A DNA stretch of 64,000 nucleotides. Source: JAFGPL01 sp963781805. GTDB taxonomy: Bacteria > Bacteroidota > Bacteroidia > Bacteroidales > UBA10428. The DNA lies in assembly GCA_963781805.1 (NCBI GenBank), contig CAWAHF010000004.1:4154001-4218000 (forward strand), read 5' to 3'. Of this stretch, positions 17,001 to 25,638 are shown piece after piece (positions within the stretch are counted from its first letter, which is position 1; each line of letters starts with the position of its first letter). The position numbers were made by a program, and so were the translations under genes. The notes beneath the pieces are model-generated. The model was not told the origin of the DNA. It saw only the letters and a list, made by a program, of their open reading frames with translations, and did no database searches.

Positions 17001-18527
17001 CTATTCCCCACTAATTGTAAATACCATTGAATTCAATTTTCTTTTTGTTCCATCCGGTCCGATCGCTATTATTTGCTCAACCATCAATTTTTGATTTTTA
17101 ACCAGCGAATTTATCAAATCAATTTGAGTGTCAGAAAATTTATCTGTATTTGAAATCTCTTCCCTTACAGTGTTTGAGTTCGGAACTGTAGCGCTCAATA
17201 CAAAAGAAGCTACGTTGAATTGTAAATCAAAATCAAAATTTTTCATATCTGCTAAAACCCCACCTGCAGCCAGCAACTCTTTTTTAGAAATATAACCTTC
17301 TGTTCTAAATTTAGGAATTTCACCATTTAAAATTTTGATGGCAGCGACAGGATCAGGTACTGTCTTGACTCTAAATTGTGATTCTTGGATTAACTTTCCA
17401 TTTGCCATTACAGATACCATTAAACTACCGGGTCGTTTGGGTAGAATTATGTAATTCCCGTTTTTGCCCGAAATGGTACCATTATCCACAGAAACCGTAA
17501 GTTCAGAAGCATCGTATCCTGAAACCGCAATCGCAATGGGATTTTCCACCCCATAATAGACTACATTCATCTTTGTTGGCGCAATGGCAGCCACCACATC
17601 GGTTTTGTTCTGGCCATTTACACAAGCTACTCCTAAAAATATAAGAGCAGCGACAGGAACTAAAGCTAAAATTTTTAACTTTGTTTTTGAATTAAATTTA
17701 CTTTTGGTTATCATAATCATTCGTTTTTTAATTAATGAATGGTTAAAACTGGAAGAAAGGCAGATGAGTCTTTCTTCGGTAATTTGATTTATTAGGAGCG
17801 CCTGGTATCTGAGCTTGTCAATTCCGGTACTGAGTGCTCCTTCATCTGCCAAATACTCATGCACAAGCTGAATCTCTTTCCGCATCAACCAAACCACCGG
17901 ATTAAACCACATTACGGCCGCTAGCAGTTCAACCATCATCAGGTCGAAGGAATGCAATTGCATGGCATGAATTTTTTCATGTTGTATTATTTCGTCATCA
18001 TCGTTTTCATTCATATCGGTTTGGATAAAAATCCAGTTGAAAAAGGAAAAAGTATTTTTAAAACGACTATTGGTGATGTATAAATAATTTTCCCTCCTGC
18101 TTTTATCCGATTTCAGATATTGTTGCACAAGAATTAAAATTTGAGCTAAGACGCGTGCTAACATAATTATTGTAACCAGGAAGTATAGATTTCTTAATAG
18201 AAAAATCCAGTTTATCGTAGATGATTTTGATTCTGTTGATGTTATTTGTTCGGGAGAAGTGTTTTCGGGTGTACCAGTGATAACCATCTTACCATGATTG
18301 GTTGGGGTATTTGTATTTTGTGTTTTCTCGATTTGATTTTTATTCGATAAAATATTTGTATGTATACTGAAATTGCTGATAGGTATCAGCATTGACAGAA
18401 CCATTGAACTCAGGAGGAAGTACCGCATTTGTTTAAAATTATCACCGCTTCTGAAAATAAGCTGATAAGCCAGATAGAATAAACTCAGGCTGATTGTTGC
18501 TATCAGGACATATTTCAATGTTTCCAT
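17001..18527 (-). CDS. M56 (BlaR1-type) membrane metallopeptidase with GldM-like C-terminal domain
   Basis: 508 residues. Membrane helices lie at about 4-25, 35-52, 106-135 and 286-302. The zinc protease motif HEKIH is at 183-187 with the third ligand Glu224 in HEYLADEGAL. In BlaR1 proteins this site cleaves the partner repressor after an outside signal. After the last helix, residues about 318-508 match the two C-terminal domains of the gliding/T9SS motor protein GldM: MNVVYYGVENPIAI, FRVKTVPDPVAAI, FDFDLQFNVASF, IIAIGPDGTKRKL. This places a GldM-like sensor in the periplasm. It starts 1 bp after the BlaI stop, so the two are co-transcribed. Confidence 0.9.
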   Translation of the reverse strand: METLKYVLIATISLSLFYLAYQLIFRSGDNFKQMRYFLLSSMVLSMLIPISNFSIHTNILSNKNQIEKTQNTNTPTNHGKMVITGTPENTSPEQITSTESKSSTINWIFLLRNLYFLVTIIMLARVLAQILILVQQYLKSDKSRRENYLYITNSRFKNTFSFFNWIFIQTDMNENDDDEIIQHEKIHAMQLHSFDLMMVELLAAVMWFNPVVWLMRKEIQLVHEYLADEGALSTGIDKLRYQALLINQITEERLICLSSSFNHSLIKKRMIMITKSKFNSKTKLKILALVPVAALIFLGVACVNGQNKTDVVAAIAPTKMNVVYYGVENPIAIAVSGYDASELTVSVDNGTISGKNGNYIILPKRPGSLMVSVMANGKLIQESQFRVKTVPDPVAAIKILNGEIPKFRTEGYISKKELLAAGGVLADMKNFDFDLQFNVASFVLSATVPNSNTVREEISNTDKFSDTQIDLINSLVKNQKLMVEQIIAIGPDGTKRKLNSMVFTISGE

Positions 18528-18528
18528 A

Positions 18529-18903
18529 TTATTTCTTTTGATTGTTTATTTCTTTTTCCAGCATCTCTTTTAATTCTTCCAGTTCATTCAGGCCTACTTC
18601 TTTATTATTTACAAAATAGGAAACCATCTGGTTTAATGAGCCATTGAACAAACCTTTAAATGTATCTTTCAGTATGTGATTTGCATACTCTTTTTGAGTT
18701 ACTACCGGAAAGTAAACGTTGGTTTTGCCATAGGTCTTGTGAGAGACATATCCTTTTTTCTCCAACACTTTTATTACCGTGGCAACCGTATTATAGGCCG
18801 GTTTTGGGTCGGGAAGCACGTCCAGTACATCGCTCACTGCTCCGTCCGATATTTCCCACAGGGCTTTAAGTATCTCTTCCTGGGCTTTTGTAATTTCCTT
18901 CAT
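18529..18903 (-). CDS. BlaI/MecI/CopY-family transcriptional repressor
   Basis: 124 residues with the winged-helix of the penicillinase-repressor family: ITKAQEEILKALWEISDGAVSDVL, then KPAYNTVATVIKVLEKKGYVSHKTYGKTNVY (recognition helix and wing), and a C-terminal dimerisation helix region. It is expected to be cleaved and inactivated when the membrane peptidase encoded just downstream is triggered. A palindrome in its promoter (18947-18960) suggests autoregulation. Confidence 0.92.
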   Translation of the reverse strand: MKEITKAQEEILKALWEISDGAVSDVLDVLPDPKPAYNTVATVIKVLEKKGYVSHKTYGKTNVYFPVVTQKEYANHILKDTFKGLFNGSLNQMVSYFVNNKEVGLNELEELKEMLEKEINNQKK

Positions 18904-18919
18904 AAAAATAAATTTGAAA

Positions 18920-18960
18920 CAAATATACTATATTATTTTAAATTCAACTATAATTATAGT
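18920..18960 (-). promoter_or_regulatory. Promoter of the blaI-like/M56 operon with overlapping palindrome
   Basis: On the minus strand TATATTTG (18920-18927) fits the Bacteroidota -7 box TAnnTTTG, with TTG 17 bp upstream (18945-18947). The 14 bp perfect palindrome ACTATAATTATAGT at 18947-18960 overlaps the -33 side, as expected for a BlaI-type operator. The leader to the start codon is about 10 nt. Confidence 0.5.
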
Positions 18961-19038
18961 ATTAATTTCAAGAATAATTTTATTAATAGAAATTTTAGAA
19001 AGTAAGAGTTTAAATATTAAAAGGTTAGATGTTGTAAG

Positions 19039-19869
19039 TTAGAGATATTCTTCGGAGTGGCTATTATATTTATTGGAATGGCTCCCCAACGATTTTTTTA
19101 TAATACCTCTTTTGGAAGATTTGATGAAGTTCAATATTTCTGTTTTTTGTGAAGAATTCTCAATATTTTTCTCAATATGTTCTAATGCCTGAGAAGTGTT
19201 GAATTTTTCCTGGTAAATGATTCTGTAAATATCATGAACTATATCGATTTCAACTTTCGAAAACTCCCTTCTTTTAAGTCCTACATAATTGATTCCCTGG
19301 TAAATTACAGGAATTCCAGCTGCTTTAATAAAAGGAGGAACATCGGAAAGTACGCCGCTCATACCGGATATCATAACATGTTTTCCGATTCTGCAAAACT
19401 GATGGATGGTGGACATTCCGCCAATGATCGCCCAGTCGTCGATTTCCACCTCGCCCGCAACCTGAACTCCATTAGATAGGATACAATAATTACCAATAAG
19501 ACAATCGTGAGCTACATGTGAATATGCCATTAATAAATTATTGGAACCTATTTTGGTTATGCTTTTGGCAGCGGTTCCCCTGTTTATGGTGACACTTTCC
19601 CTTACAACTGTATTATCGCCTATCTCAACAAAAGATTTTTCTCCTTTAAATTTCAAATCTTGTGGAATTGCCGAAACTACAGCGCCCGGAAAAATTTTAC
19701 AGTTTTTACCTATCTGTGCACCTTCGTAAATGGTGGTATTTGATGCAATCCAGGAGCCATCACCTATGATAACATTCTTATCAATGCGTGCAAATGCCTC
19801 TATAACAACATTTTTACCAATAATAGCATCTGGATGTATTTCTGCCTTTGGTGATATTTGCTGACTCAT
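19039..19869 (-). CDS. lpxA: Acyl-ACP--UDP-N-acetylglucosamine O-acyltransferase (LpxA)
   Basis: First step of lipid A synthesis: transfer of an acyl chain from ACP to UDP-GlcNAc in the cytoplasm. The hexapeptide-repeat left-handed beta-helix is evident from residue 5 (IHPDAIIGKNVVIEAFARIDKNVIIGDG). The signature HVAHDCLIGNYCILSNGVQVAGEVEIDDWAIIGG contains the catalytic His of HVAHD. The C-terminal helical part ends with an extension; 276 residues is some 15-20 longer than most LpxA. In many Bacteroidota lpxA follows a fused lpxC-fabZ gene; here it stands alone, with kdsB nearby. Confidence 0.95.
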   Translation of the reverse strand: MSQQISPKAEIHPDAIIGKNVVIEAFARIDKNVIIGDGSWIASNTTIYEGAQIGKNCKIFPGAVVSAIPQDLKFKGEKSFVEIGDNTVVRESVTINRGTAAKSITKIGSNNLLMAYSHVAHDCLIGNYCILSNGVQVAGEVEIDDWAIIGGMSTIHQFCRIGKHVMISGMSGVLSDVPPFIKAAGIPVIYQGINYVGLKRREFSKVEIDIVHDIYRIIYQEKFNTSQALEHIEKNIENSSQKTEILNFIKSSKRGIIKKSLGSHSNKYNSHSEEYL

Positions 19870-20128
19870 TTTTAGTAGGGTGTACGATAAAAGCGTCCGA
19901 AAAATATTAAAAATTATTCAATCTGCTAAAAAATTATATCATTAATTTTCAATAGTTATCAATTATTTGCTTTAAAGAGTAATTAAATATTTGTGTAAAT
20001 AGCCTTGAATCATGTATTCCGATATATCTGTAAAATTAAAAATGAATATTTGTCCAAATTTTTTTTTAGCATTTTTTTCATTATAAAGGTATATCCGGTA
20101 ATCAATTTTGTAATCTCAACCTAAATTT

Positions 20129-20764
20129 TCAAAATTTGATGAAGAAGATCAGAATCCCTATCGTAATTAAAACCAGTCCCGTTACCCTTTTTTCATGGTG
20201 TTCGAGAAAATGCCATTCCAGCTTGCTGATTCCTTTGGTGGCAAGACTTACCAGCACGGCCATGAAAAATACCGTGGTAAATGTATATACAATGGAAACA
20301 ACAATAATACCCGGCCAGCCCATTGTACCTGCCTGAAAGAAAAAAGCTTCCAGTTCGATACATGGTGAAAAGAACATAGCAAAACTTATACTGGCAATCA
20401 GGGTCCACTTAGACTTATTGCTTTTCGATGTCTTGTTTAAATTGTTCAGGGTATGGTTGTGCTTGTGTAATCTGACAAAATCGATTACCAAATATACCAA
20501 TCCTATCGTTACCAGAACAAGCGGAGCAATATGTGTAGTAATGGTGTCATAACTTTCTGAGAGTTTATATCCGGTAAATCCAACAATGATTCCCACCAGA
20601 ACAGTGCTGGAAGTATGGGCCAATCCGGCAATAACGGTGGCAGTTATCGTTTCGCGGTGTGTCCATTTTTCTGCCTTGCCAATGGCGGCTAAAGGTATCC
20701 AGTGGTTTGGAATGGATGCATGTACCATGCTTAAAATCAGGCTTCCGAATAATATCTGTAACAT
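20129..20764 (-). CDS. Polytopic membrane protein, UreH/NicO-like
   Basis: 211 residues with about six membrane helices. The first helices carry MVHASIPNHWIPL and a second His at GLAHTSSTV, a pattern of His residues in helices that is seen in nickel/cobalt-transporter-related proteins (NicO, UreH). A cytoplasmic His-rich stretch LHKHNHTLNN follows. The fourth helix has FFSPCIELEAFF. I infer a metal transport or homeostasis role without certainty. It is 40 bp from the start-side neighbour kdsB on the same strand and could share its transcript. Confidence 0.65.
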   Translation of the reverse strand: MLQILFGSLILSMVHASIPNHWIPLAAIGKAEKWTHRETITATVIAGLAHTSSTVLVGIIVGFTGYKLSESYDTITTHIAPLVLVTIGLVYLVIDFVRLHKHNHTLNNLNKTSKSNKSKWTLIASISFAMFFSPCIELEAFFFQAGTMGWPGIIVVSIVYTFTTVFFMAVLVSLATKGISKLEWHFLEHHEKRVTGLVLITIGILIFFIKF

Positions 20765-20804
20765 CTGACGGGTTTATGTTAAATCATTCAACTGTACCTT
20801 TGAA

Positions 20805-21569
20805 TCAGGAATTCTTCAATTTAATTATTCTCTCCAAATCTTCAGGTGTATCAATTCCCATACCTTCGTATTCTGTAATATCGGTTTTGATATGGTATCC
20901 ATTTTCAATCCATCGAAGCTGTTCGAGCGATTCGGCCATCTCCAGTCCGGAAGGAGCCAGTTGGGTTATTGTCTGCAGAATTTCTTTCCGGTACGCATAC
21001 ATGCCAATATGTAAATAGAACGGATGAGCCATCACCCAATCTTCCTTTTTTTCCTGATTTCTCAGATAAGGAATAACAGACCGGCTAAAATAGATGGCTT
21101 GCATATTTTTATCAACAACCACTTTTACTTTATTCGAATCGAAAATATTCTCATTCGCAGAAAAAACCTTTATCAGAGTGGCAATTTGAGTAATTTCGTC
21201 TGTAAAACAATTCATGAGTTTCAGAATCTGTGACGGCTGAATAAAAGGTTCATCACCCTGAATATTTATGGCTATATCAAAATTTTTCCCTTCCTTACTT
21301 TCAATTATCCTGACAGCTTCAGCACATCTGTCTGTACCACTTCTATGCGTTGAGGAAGTATTAACAACCTTTCCTCCGAAATGTTCCACAGCATCGAAAA
21401 TACGTTTGTCATCTGTAGCAACATAAACATATTCCAGTGCCTTGGATGCCTGTTCGTATACTTTCTGAATCATCGATTGTCCAAAGATTTCTACCAGGGG
21501 TTTACCCGGAAATCTGACAGAGGCATATCTTGCCGGAATAATTCCTATAAATTTAACATGTTCACTCAT
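20805..21569 (-). CDS. kdsB: 3-deoxy-manno-octulosonate cytidylyltransferase (KdsB)
   Basis: Activates Kdo with CTP to CMP-Kdo for lipopolysaccharide inner core assembly. 254 residues, normal for the family. The nucleotide-binding start GIIPARYASVRFPGKPL (10-26), the VYVATDD loop, the HRSGTDRCAEAV segment and NIQGDEPFI are all conserved. The ending YEGMGIDTPEDLERI is diagnostic. A convergent partner in LPS synthesis, lpxA, lies 0.9 kb further along the same strand. Confidence 0.97.
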   Translation of the reverse strand: MSEHVKFIGIIPARYASVRFPGKPLVEIFGQSMIQKVYEQASKALEYVYVATDDKRIFDAVEHFGGKVVNTSSTHRSGTDRCAEAVRIIESKEGKNFDIAINIQGDEPFIQPSQILKLMNCFTDEITQIATLIKVFSANENIFDSNKVKVVVDKNMQAIYFSRSVIPYLRNQEKKEDWVMAHPFYLHIGMYAYRKEILQTITQLAPSGLEMAESLEQLRWIENGYHIKTDITEYEGMGIDTPEDLERIIKLKNS

Positions 21570-21673
21570 TCAGGTTTCATTCTAATTCTATGATTAAACA
21601 ATAACCGTTAAAAAAGTTTAAAAGCATACCTGTATTGCAACGCAATTTATATAAAAATCTTATATTATTGTAA

Positions 21674-21708
21674 TTTTGTCAATAGTATGACAAAAATTCA
21701 TATTTTTG
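21674..21708 (+). promoter_or_regulatory. Promoter with inverted-repeat operator upstream of the sigma-54 regulator
   Basis: TTTTGTCA-ATAGTA-TGACAAAA (21674-21695) is a perfect 8-6-8 inverted repeat. It overlaps a TTG at 21676-21678 that stands 22 bp before TATTTTTG (21701-21708), a good match to the Bacteroidota -7 box. Binding of a dimer there would cover the -33 region. It lies about 50 bp upstream of the start codon at 21759. Confidence 0.4.
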
Positions 21709-21758
21709 AAAAATTCAAGGTTTTTGAAAATGAATTGAAACACCAATAACCTGATTAA

Positions 21759-22985
21759 ATGGAAATTCAATCGATAAAACAACGTTTCGGAATTATTGGC
21801 AACTCAGTAGTGCTCAACAGGGCGATAGATGTAGCTGTACAGGTGGCTCCTGTTGATTTGTCGGTGCTTATTACCGGTGAAAGCGGTGTTGGAAAGGAAG
21901 TTTTTCCGCAAATCATTCACCAGTTCAGCTCGCGAAAACATGGCACCTATATCGCTGTTAACTGTGGCGCTATACCTGAAGGCACAATTGATTCGGAACT
22001 ATTCGGACATGAAAAGGGTTCATTTACCGGGGCGTATGATTCCAGAAAAGGATATTTTGAAGTTGCAAATGGGGGTACCATTTTTCTGGATGAGGTAGCT
22101 GAGTTACCCATTTCCACACAGGTGAGGCTTTTGAGGGTTCTTGAAACCGGTGAGTTTTTGAAAGTTGGATCATCCAACGTAGTCAAGACCAATGTCAGGG
22201 TAATTGCCGCCACCAATGTGGATATTCAGAAAGCTATCGCTGAAGGAAAATTCAGAGAAGATTTATTTTACAGGCTGAACACGGTTCCTATTGACATTCC
22301 TCCATTACGCGACCGAAAAGAAGATATTTCTATCCTTTTCAGAAAATTTGCTCTTGATTTTGCAGAGCGTAACAGAATGCCCACAATTATACTGACCGAT
22401 GATGCGCAAAGAATGCTTGCAAATTACAGATGGCCTGGAAATATCAGACAATTGAAAAATATTACCGAACAAATTTCCGTTATTGAGCAAAACCGTGAAA
22501 TTTCTATGGAAATACTCAGAACATATTTACCCAATTATAATGAAATTAAACTCCCTGCATTATTAGATAAAGTTGACCAAAAAACGTTTGCTTCTGAACG
22601 TGAAATCCTATATAAAATATTGTTCGATTTAAAAAACGACGTAACTGATCTTAAAAAACTGGTTCTCGATATTATGGAAAAAGGTTCGGGAAATATAGAG
22701 ATACACGGAGATAATGCACACCTGTTAAAAAAGCTTTATGATCTTTCCGAACCTGACACCGAAAATGAAGATTCAACACCCAAAATTGACCTGAACCGAG
22801 TACAACATGACGATATTCAGGATACCGAAGAGATTGTGGAGGAATCATTATCGCTGGAAGACAAAGAAATAGAATTGATTCGAAAAGCACTTAATAAGTA
22901 TAATGGGAAACGGAAATATGCAGCTAACGAACTGGGTATATCAGAACGCACATTGTACCGGAAAATAAAAGAGTATAATATTTAA
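21759..22985 (+). CDS. Sigma-54-interacting transcriptional activator (no receiver domain)
   Basis: 408 residues. The AAA+ central domain fills about residues 10-245: Walker A GESGVGKE, the sigma-54 contact loop in its GSFTGA form (ELFGHEKGSFTGAYDSRKG), Walker B GGTIFLDEV, and WPGNIRQLKN. There is no N-terminal receiver or GAF domain, so activity is probably set by expression or partner proteins. A linker of about 100 residues leads to a Fis-type helix-turn-helix (KYAANELGISERTLYRKIKEY) at the C-terminus. It is followed by lptE 30 bp downstream, the gene order common in Bacteroidota. Confidence 0.95.
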   Translation: MEIQSIKQRFGIIGNSVVLNRAIDVAVQVAPVDLSVLITGESGVGKEVFPQIIHQFSSRKHGTYIAVNCGAIPEGTIDSELFGHEKGSFTGAYDSRKGYFEVANGGTIFLDEVAELPISTQVRLLRVLETGEFLKVGSSNVVKTNVRVIAATNVDIQKAIAEGKFREDLFYRLNTVPIDIPPLRDRKEDISILFRKFALDFAERNRMPTIILTDDAQRMLANYRWPGNIRQLKNITEQISVIEQNREISMEILRTYLPNYNEIKLPALLDKVDQKTFASEREILYKILFDLKNDVTDLKKLVLDIMEKGSGNIEIHGDNAHLLKKLYDLSEPDTENEDSTPKIDLNRVQHDDIQDTEEIVEESLSLEDKEIELIRKALNKYNGKRKYAANELGISERTLYRKIKEYNI

Positions 22986-23015
22986 TATAGAAGTATTAAG
23001 TCTGTATCTAGACAA

Positions 23016-23528
23016 ATGAAAAGAAATCTTAAAATATTTTTAATAATTGTGATCTTGATGTCACAGTATTCCTGTTTTACAATTAGCTACAATACCAAGA
23101 TGTCATCGATACCGGATGGAGCTAAAACCATTTCAGTACAATTTTTCGATAACCGGGCTCCTATTGTCGAAGCCACACTCGGTCAAACGCTGACAAATGA
23201 TTTAAAAGATTATATTCAGTCCAATACAAGATTAATACTTGTAAACGGAATAGGTGACCTGGATTTTGACGGAGAAATTACCGGATATGATTCCCGGCCG
23301 ACATCCATCTCTGCTAACGATATAGCTGCACAAAACAGGTTTACCATTACGGTAAAGGTGAGGTATACAAATTCACTTGATTCATCAACCGATTGGGAAA
23401 TGAGCTTTTCGAGATACCAGGATTATCCGAACAGCGAATCTTTTGAGTCTGCCCAGGTGAATTATACCCCGGATTTACTTAAATTGATAATAGAAGATAT
23501 TTACAACAAAGCTTTTGCCAACTGGTAG
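23016..23528 (+). CDS. lptE: LPS-assembly lipoprotein LptE
   Basis: 170 residues. The signal peptide ends at the lipobox QYSC (Cys20). The body (FDNRAPIVEATLGQTLTNDLKDYIQSNTRL ... GDLDFDGEITGYDSRPTSI ... RFTITVKVRYTN) is the Bacteroidota LptE pattern. It plugs and helps fold the outer-membrane LPS translocon LptD. Lies in an operon-like series with the sigma-54 activator upstream and the TPR protein 12 bp downstream. Confidence 0.85.
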   Translation: MKRNLKIFLIIVILMSQYSCFTISYNTKMSSIPDGAKTISVQFFDNRAPIVEATLGQTLTNDLKDYIQSNTRLILVNGIGDLDFDGEITGYDSRPTSISANDIAAQNRFTITVKVRYTNSLDSSTDWEMSFSRYQDYPNSESFESAQVNYTPDLLKLIIEDIYNKAFANW

Positions 23529-23540
23529 ATTATAGAAAGA

Positions 23541-24686
23541 ATGGATAAGGCCAAACTGACAAAATATTTAAGGCGTCCCGAAAATCTGGATGAAAAATCT
23601 ATCTTGGAATTGACCCAGTTGAAAGAAGATTATCCATTTTTTCAAACCGCCTACCTGTTAACAACTAAAAATCTTCACAATCTGGGAAGCGATGATTTTG
23701 ACAAAACCCTTCATCTAACAGCGGCTTATGTGGCAGATCGACGGATCCTTTATGATTTGTTGTATCTTCCTAAATTATATCCGGAGGAAACAACATCTCC
23801 TCCCTCCAACAGGATTATCAAGGATAATCTTAAAGACAATATTTCCGATACCGTTTTTTCGCAATTGCAGAACTATGAGAACAGCAACCCGGATGATATG
23901 GAATTAATCCCCGAGGTTGCGATTGATGTGCGGAAAGAATATGGTGAAGGAATTGAGATGGATGATTTCCGATTCAAAATAAATCTCACGGAAACAGAGG
24001 AACCGCAAGCTGCGTCCGATCAGGAAGAGAAAGTTTTTCAGGAATCAGAAACACCGCCCATGATTAAGGAAAACGTTTCAACGGCTGAGATCTTTGAAAT
24101 CGATGAAAAAGAAACAGGCAGTATTGAGGAAAAGCCTGAAGATACTTCATCCATTGAGAAAACTGATGAAGTAGAAACGAATCGAAAAGAAATTGGCGAT
24201 GAAACGATTGAATTTGAATTGGAAGAGGAGATTTTGGATGATCAAAAACCAGAACATGCAGAATTGAAAAAAACAGATGAATTGAATACCGGTGATTCCA
24301 ATTCAGATGAAGTACAACATACTTTTACCGACTGGCTTAAAGCTTTTGAAACAGATGATAATTCAATCCAGACAGTAAGTTCAGAATCAGAACAGAATAA
24401 TGACAAAAAAACTACTAATTCAGACTTAATTGATAAATTTATTTATTCCTCTCCCAAAAAGCTTACTCCCCCGTCTAAAGGCGATCCTGTTGAGGATATT
24501 TCAAAGAACAGCATAAAAGAACATGAAGGCTTTATTACAGATACACTTGCAAAAATTTATATCAAACAGGGATATTATTCCAAGGCCATTTTTGCCTACG
24601 AAAAATTAATTTTGAAATATCCGGAAAAAAGTAGTTACTTTGCAAGTCAAATTGAAGAAATTAAAAATTTAATTAAAAACTTATAA
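23541..24686 (+). CDS. Conserved Bacteroidota protein with TPR-like C-terminus, acidic linker
   Basis: 381 residues without a signal peptide. The N-terminal ~85 residues (LDEKSILELTQLKEDYPFFQTAYLL ... TAAYVADRRILYDLLY) form the conserved helical region of the proteins usually found between lptE and secG. Residues about 150-300 are a low-complexity acidic linker rich in Glu, Asp, Ser and Thr. The last ~50 residues (TDTLAKIYIKQGYYSKAIFAYEKLILKYPEKSSYFA) are one TPR-like helix pair. The function is not known. It is 11 bp before secG. Confidence 0.75.
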   Translation: MDKAKLTKYLRRPENLDEKSILELTQLKEDYPFFQTAYLLTTKNLHNLGSDDFDKTLHLTAAYVADRRILYDLLYLPKLYPEETTSPPSNRIIKDNLKDNISDTVFSQLQNYENSNPDDMELIPEVAIDVRKEYGEGIEMDDFRFKINLTETEEPQAASDQEEKVFQESETPPMIKENVSTAEIFEIDEKETGSIEEKPEDTSSIEKTDEVETNRKEIGDETIEFELEEEILDDQKPEHAELKKTDELNTGDSNSDEVQHTFTDWLKAFETDDNSIQTVSSESEQNNDKKTTNSDLIDKFIYSSPKKLTPPSKGDPVEDISKNSIKEHEGFITDTLAKIYIKQGYYSKAIFAYEKLILKYPEKSSYFASQIEEIKNLIKNL

Positions 24687-24697
24687 TTCAATAAGAT

Positions 24698-25051
24698 ATG
24701 TACACTTTAATTGCAGTTTTAATTATTATCGTCTGCATTCTCTTAACGCTGATTGTATTGGTGCAAAATTCTAAAGGGGGTGGTCTTGCTGCTAATTTCT
24801 CCGCTGCAAACCAGATTATGGGAGCCAGAAAATCGGCCGATTTTCTTGAAAAAGCTACCTGGACGCTGGCATCAGCATTGCTTGTTTTAAGTCTGCTTGC
24901 AAGCATAACCATACCACGTGCGAAAAAAGAGAGCGAACAATCAAAAATTCAGGATCAGTTGGAAAATGCTGTTGATCCGGGACGTTTGCCTGCATTTCCC
25001 ACAACTCCCCCAAGTCAACAGAATGACAAATCTGACAACAATACTAAATAA
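24698..25051 (+). CDS. secG: Preprotein translocase subunit SecG
   Basis: 117 residues. Two membrane helices (about 2-22 and 50-70) flank the signature VLVQNSKGGGLAANF and a QIMGARKSADFLEKATW loop. SecG assists SecYE/SecA in protein export across the inner membrane. The C-terminal tail (about 40 residues, polar) is longer than in E. coli, as is usual in this phylum. A terminator hairpin follows 23 bp after the stop. Confidence 0.93.
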   Translation: MYTLIAVLIIIVCILLTLIVLVQNSKGGGLAANFSAANQIMGARKSADFLEKATWTLASALLVLSLLASITIPRAKKESEQSKIQDQLENAVDPGRLPAFPTTPPSQQNDKSDNNTK

Positions 25052-25074
25052 AAATATCGTTCTGTTGATGAAAT

Positions 25075-25109
25075 AGTGTCAGTATGTCATACTTGCTGAC
25101 ACTTTTTTT
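25075..25109 (+). terminator. Rho-independent terminator after secG
   Basis: AGTGTCAG (25075-25082) pairs with CTGACACT (25096-25103) and is followed by a run of T. It separates the lptE-secG group from groESL. Confidence 0.8.
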
Positions 25110-25324
25110 ATCCATGAGAAAATCTTTTCATTATGAATTATCGCTCAGAATTTCAAATAATTATACCTTAAAATAGATGTATATTTTAAAATTATCCAAC
25201 AATTATCATCTGAAATTCTGTCGTCAAAATTGTCTATTTAGGTGTCATCGAACTATTTGGCATAAAATATGTTATGCCCATATCTAAAATTTAACATTGT
25301 TTAACCCATAAATATAAAATCAAT

Positions 25325-25603
25325 ATGTCGGAAGTTAAAATTAAACCCCTGGCTGACAGGGTGGTTATTGAACCCAAAGAAGCAGAAGAAAAAACTGCTA
25401 GCGGATTAATTATCCCTGATTCTGCTAAAGAAAAACCTCAAAAAGGCAAAATAGTTGCTGCTGGTCCCGGAACAAAAGACGAAAAAATGGAAGTTAAAAT
25501 CGGAGATATTGTATTATACGGTAAGTATGCCGGAACCGAAATATCTATTGATGGCAAGGACTATTTAATCATGAGACAGTCTGATATTCTGGCAATTGTT
25601 TAA
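25325..25603 (+). CDS. groES: Co-chaperonin GroES
   Basis: 92 residues, full length. KIKPLADRVVIEP at the start, the mobile loop EEKTASGLIIPDSAKEKP that docks on GroEL, and KIGDIVLYGKYAGTEI are conserved. Forms the heptameric lid of the GroEL folding chamber. It lies 35 bp before groEL. No CIRCE element (TTAGCACTC/GAGTGCTAA) is visible in the 270 bp upstream. Confidence 0.98.
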   Translation: MSEVKIKPLADRVVIEPKEAEEKTASGLIIPDSAKEKPQKGKIVAAGPGTKDEKMEVKIGDIVLYGKYAGTEISIDGKDYLIMRQSDILAIV

Positions 25604-25638
25604 CATTATTTGTAAGAAACTCATAAACATATTAAAAA

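Noticed and set aside
25052..25324. CIRCE or other HrcA site upstream of groES
   Set aside because: No TTAGCACTC-N9-GAGTGCTAA or close variant could be found by eye.
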